Source: Cryptomeria japonica (lineage: Eukaryota; Streptophyta; Pinopsida; Cupressales; Cupressaceae). Taken from it: DNA of 64,000 nucleotides. The position numbers were made by a program, and so were the translations under genes. Shown piece by piece: positions 61,356 through 64,000 of this stretch. Where the stretch lies: positions 147,182,849 through 147,246,848 of the forward strand of contig NC_081410.1 in assembly GCF_030272615.1 (NCBI RefSeq), in the 5' to 3' direction. How positions within the stretch are numbered: the stretch's first letter is position 1; the number at the start of each line of letters is the position of its first letter. The notes beneath the pieces were generated by a model. That model saw only the letters and a program-made list of their open reading frames with translations, had not been told where the DNA came from and did not search any database.

Positions 61356-63053
61356 GTTGCAAGGTAATCTCCCATGCAAGTGTAGGGAATATTCCTTGTA
61401 GATGTTACATGTCTAAAGGATGGTACCATAGAATAAATTTCATCATTGTCAATAGAATATTCCATTTCCTACGTAGATTTTTGTCACTATTGTTTACCAT
61501 TTCCGCGTAGGGGATATTTTTTCCACTAAAAGGAATATTCTAACACAAGCACTTTTGACATCAATACCCTCTCCCTCAAATTTTCTTCCATCGTTGGCCA
61601 AATTTGTTTTGCCTCAACATTGAGAGCTTCATTCTCAGGCATACATACATCTTTTTGAGTGATTTTTTTTTCATTCAAAGTATTTTTTCATCCTTTGTAT
61701 AGTGGTCTGATTAGTTTTGTAGAATAATATACATTTTTTTCAAATTATTGTTTCTCAAGTGACACCCTACATAGTTCCTTTTCTGGAACTTCAGAGGGCT
61801 CATTTCATCTTATATGGACACCTTTTTGGGTCTCATTTTTTTGAATCTGCATGATTTTTTTATCTCTATGCAATGGTGGTGTTATTTTTTCATGAAATTA
61901 TTTTAGAATTTTATATATGAATATGCCTCTTTTGAGGACTTATACATCAATTCCAATTTGTAATATACTAATATAAAGTTCCATATCATTGTATCTTTTC
62001 AAGGGGGTTTAAAATCAATAATGAAGATTTCATTTTTTATTTTTGGTCATTTTATTGAGGTTTGAAAGGCATACTTGATATTTTTTTTACCTCATGACAT
62101 AAAACTTGTAAGATCACTACAAATAACAAATAATTATGTAAATACACTCATATAAAATGCCACATAACTGAGTGTGTGTTCCTTAAGGAAAGAATGTTTT
62201 ACTTCCACTAAATTATAAAGTATAATGGGTTGTTGTGTAGTGCTTTGTATATTCCATCACAATATTGAATCCTTGAGATTATTGCCTCATACACATGTGC
62301 CATGATGCACACCCTTTTTTTTAGTTTCTTGTACATCTATTGACCAAATGCTAATTCTACATTCCTATGCACATTTTTGTGCTCAATTTCAGCTGGTTTA
62401 CCAGTATTATTTTTTTGTCAACATTAAGAAGAGAATTGTGACATGGTTATGCTAACATTTTTTTGATTCAATGGAGCAATGGAGGAACCTCAATGGAGCC
62501 AAATGAACTTCACAAATTTGTAGGGGGTCACATATACCTACTCTTGTTGTCTCTCCTATGGGGAAATTATATTAGTGGATCACATTTGTGAGATTCTAAT
62601 ACTTATGTAGAACACCAAACACTTTTTAATAGTGTAATATAGGTCACTCGTGCATTTTTTATCATGTCCCTTGATCATATTGATATCTACATCTTCCACT
62701 TCATTGTTGATTAGTATTTTATGATATGCTCACTCATGTAGAGTTTTGTATCCTTTTGATCTACATCTTTGGAGTTTCATTGATTCTAATAGACATTGTT
62801 TCATCTTCAACAAAATTTATAACTTTGAAATAATTTTGGAGCTCATCATCATGTCCATCATTATATGAGCGTATTTTTAAATGTTCTTATCCTTCTCTTT
62901 TTCTCTTTTAGAGGGGAGTTTTGTAATCATTATTTTTTCTCCTTTTCTCTATTTATGAGATATTTTCATTGGTACATGAATACCTTATCAAGTCATGCTG
63001 AAAGGACTCATCTTTTCAATGATTAGCTTACTCCCTAAGTATCGCTTAAGGGG
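61356..63053. other. Unassigned AT-rich DNA
   Basis: No coding frame or repeat pair is seen. As it lies directly upstream of a 3'-LTR-like sequence it may be a decayed retroelement interior, but no motif supports that. Confidence 0.3.
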
Positions 63054-63390
63054 TGTTAGTGTGAAAATAAGTTTTATCAAACTAGTTATATTTTAGCGTA
63101 CTTATTAGAGTCTTATTCACACTACACTTAAGCTCACTTAGAGATTATCTAGACTTTTGACTCACCTCATGTAGACTCATCAAGTGTCCAAAATTTTTTC
63201 CATAGAGTCCTACATTTGTTTCATACTTGGAGTGAGAGTTTGACTCCTACCTTCTCACCTCTTCTTGCTTACCTTTATAGACAAGTCTCACTTGACATTT
63301 TATATTAGATGCTTATGATAATTCTTATTTTACACATTGCTTATTTAGGGGGAGTTTTGAAATTGCAATCAGCTCTTGACTGCTCCAACA
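63054..63390 (+). repeat. Isolated LTR (about 337 bp)
   Basis: TGTTAGTGTGAAAATAAG to ...GACTGCTCCAACA, preceded by a polypurine-like GCTTAAGGGG. Its last third matches the LTR ends in the 3.26-kb repeats. The upstream tract suggests a 3' LTR rather than a solo LTR. No 5-bp duplication was found. Confidence 0.6.
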
Positions 63391-64000
63391 AAATGAAACT
63401 CTAAACATGTTTTGATCTAAACCCAAATCACTAGAGGAACAATTAGGTAAGTTACAAATTAATCATATTGATTAAAATTCTTAAAAACATAGGGTCCATT
63501 CCATAGTAATATCTTACTACAAAATGTAGAAATAGAAACTAGGTACTTTTGTCATTTTCACCATGCTAACAAATAATTTTGTGGCATTCCTACATTTTCT
63601 CATTATTCATTTGATTTCCTTTTTTTCAAGGTGAATTTTTATTTATTTATTTAATTTATTTATTTGTCATAAAATAGATTGTAAATGACAAAGTATAATA
63701 GTATAGTAGAGGATTAATTAGCACAAATATACTATGTACATATTTGTATTGTTTTAAGGCATACATGTTGTAGTATGTAGTCACTATAACCTTTGAAGTA
63801 TTGTGCTGGTTCAAATAATTACACAATTCTTTAATATTACACTTATTTCCTCCTTTCCTACTGACTTAATATTGATAGCCTTTGACATGTCCTTGCATCT
63901 TGAGATGCTACTCCAGTTCAAAGCCAAAAAAAGTAGTAGATTTGTTACTCAAATTGTATTCAATTTATTCTTATCTAAAAAAAAATTTATTTTACTTGAA
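63391..64000. other. Unassigned AT-rich DNA
   Basis: No gene is visible. An ATTT-rich low-complexity patch lies at about 63638-63665. Confidence 0.4.

Noticed and set aside
1-64000. CRISPR arrays, bacterial operons, tRNA or rRNA genes
   Set aside because: None seen. The tRNA-like words are primer-binding sites of LTR elements, and the DNA is plainly plant nuclear.

Overview
The window looks like plant nuclear DNA from a large, repeat-packed genome. It is AT-rich and has no intact gene. Most of it is nested LTR retrotransposons, and the only recognisable host gene is a broken vacuolar sorting receptor (VSR). A gymnosperm or similarly large seed-plant genome would fit, but nothing here proves the species.

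Layout, left to right. 1-3049: decayed Ty3/gypsy gag-protease (minus). 4692-12020: element A, an LTR element without pol (minus). 15148-26442: a long decayed reading frame of unknown family (G, plus), split by element F. 15921-23262: F, a Ty1/copia element with gag, protease, integrase, RT and RNase H (minus). 29461-49375: element B, a relative of A (minus). B carries one solo LTR (S1) in its ORF2 and a four-level nest in its 5' LTR: solo LTR S2 (36987-48708) holds TRIM-like element D (38490-48571), which holds element C (39775-47681), a third relative of A. 51818-53619: part of a VSR pseudogene (minus). 53654-61355: a 3.26-kb direct repeat around a 1.19-kb spacer of degenerate repeats. 63054-63390: an isolated LTR.

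A, B and C are the most interesting part. Each has 1.15-1.5 kb LTRs, a binding site for initiator tRNA-Met, two polypurine-like tracts, ORF1 (coiled coil, a GLGF-like motif, zinc knuckles, no capsid domain seen) and a long ORF2 of unknown function. None has protease, integrase, RT or RNase H. F has the same primer site, the same kind of polypurine tracts and the same G-rich LTR motif, and it does have pol. The simplest reading is a pol-less lineage moved in trans by a Copia relative of F, with ORF2 kept under selection at some time. Element C preserves ORF2 as one uninterrupted frame of 1,125 codons, broken by 14 stop codons (10 TAG) but by no frameshift. That is the pattern expected from deamination of methylated cytosines.

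All coordinates, target-site duplications and identities were read by eye. Family names rest on motif recognition and no search was run.
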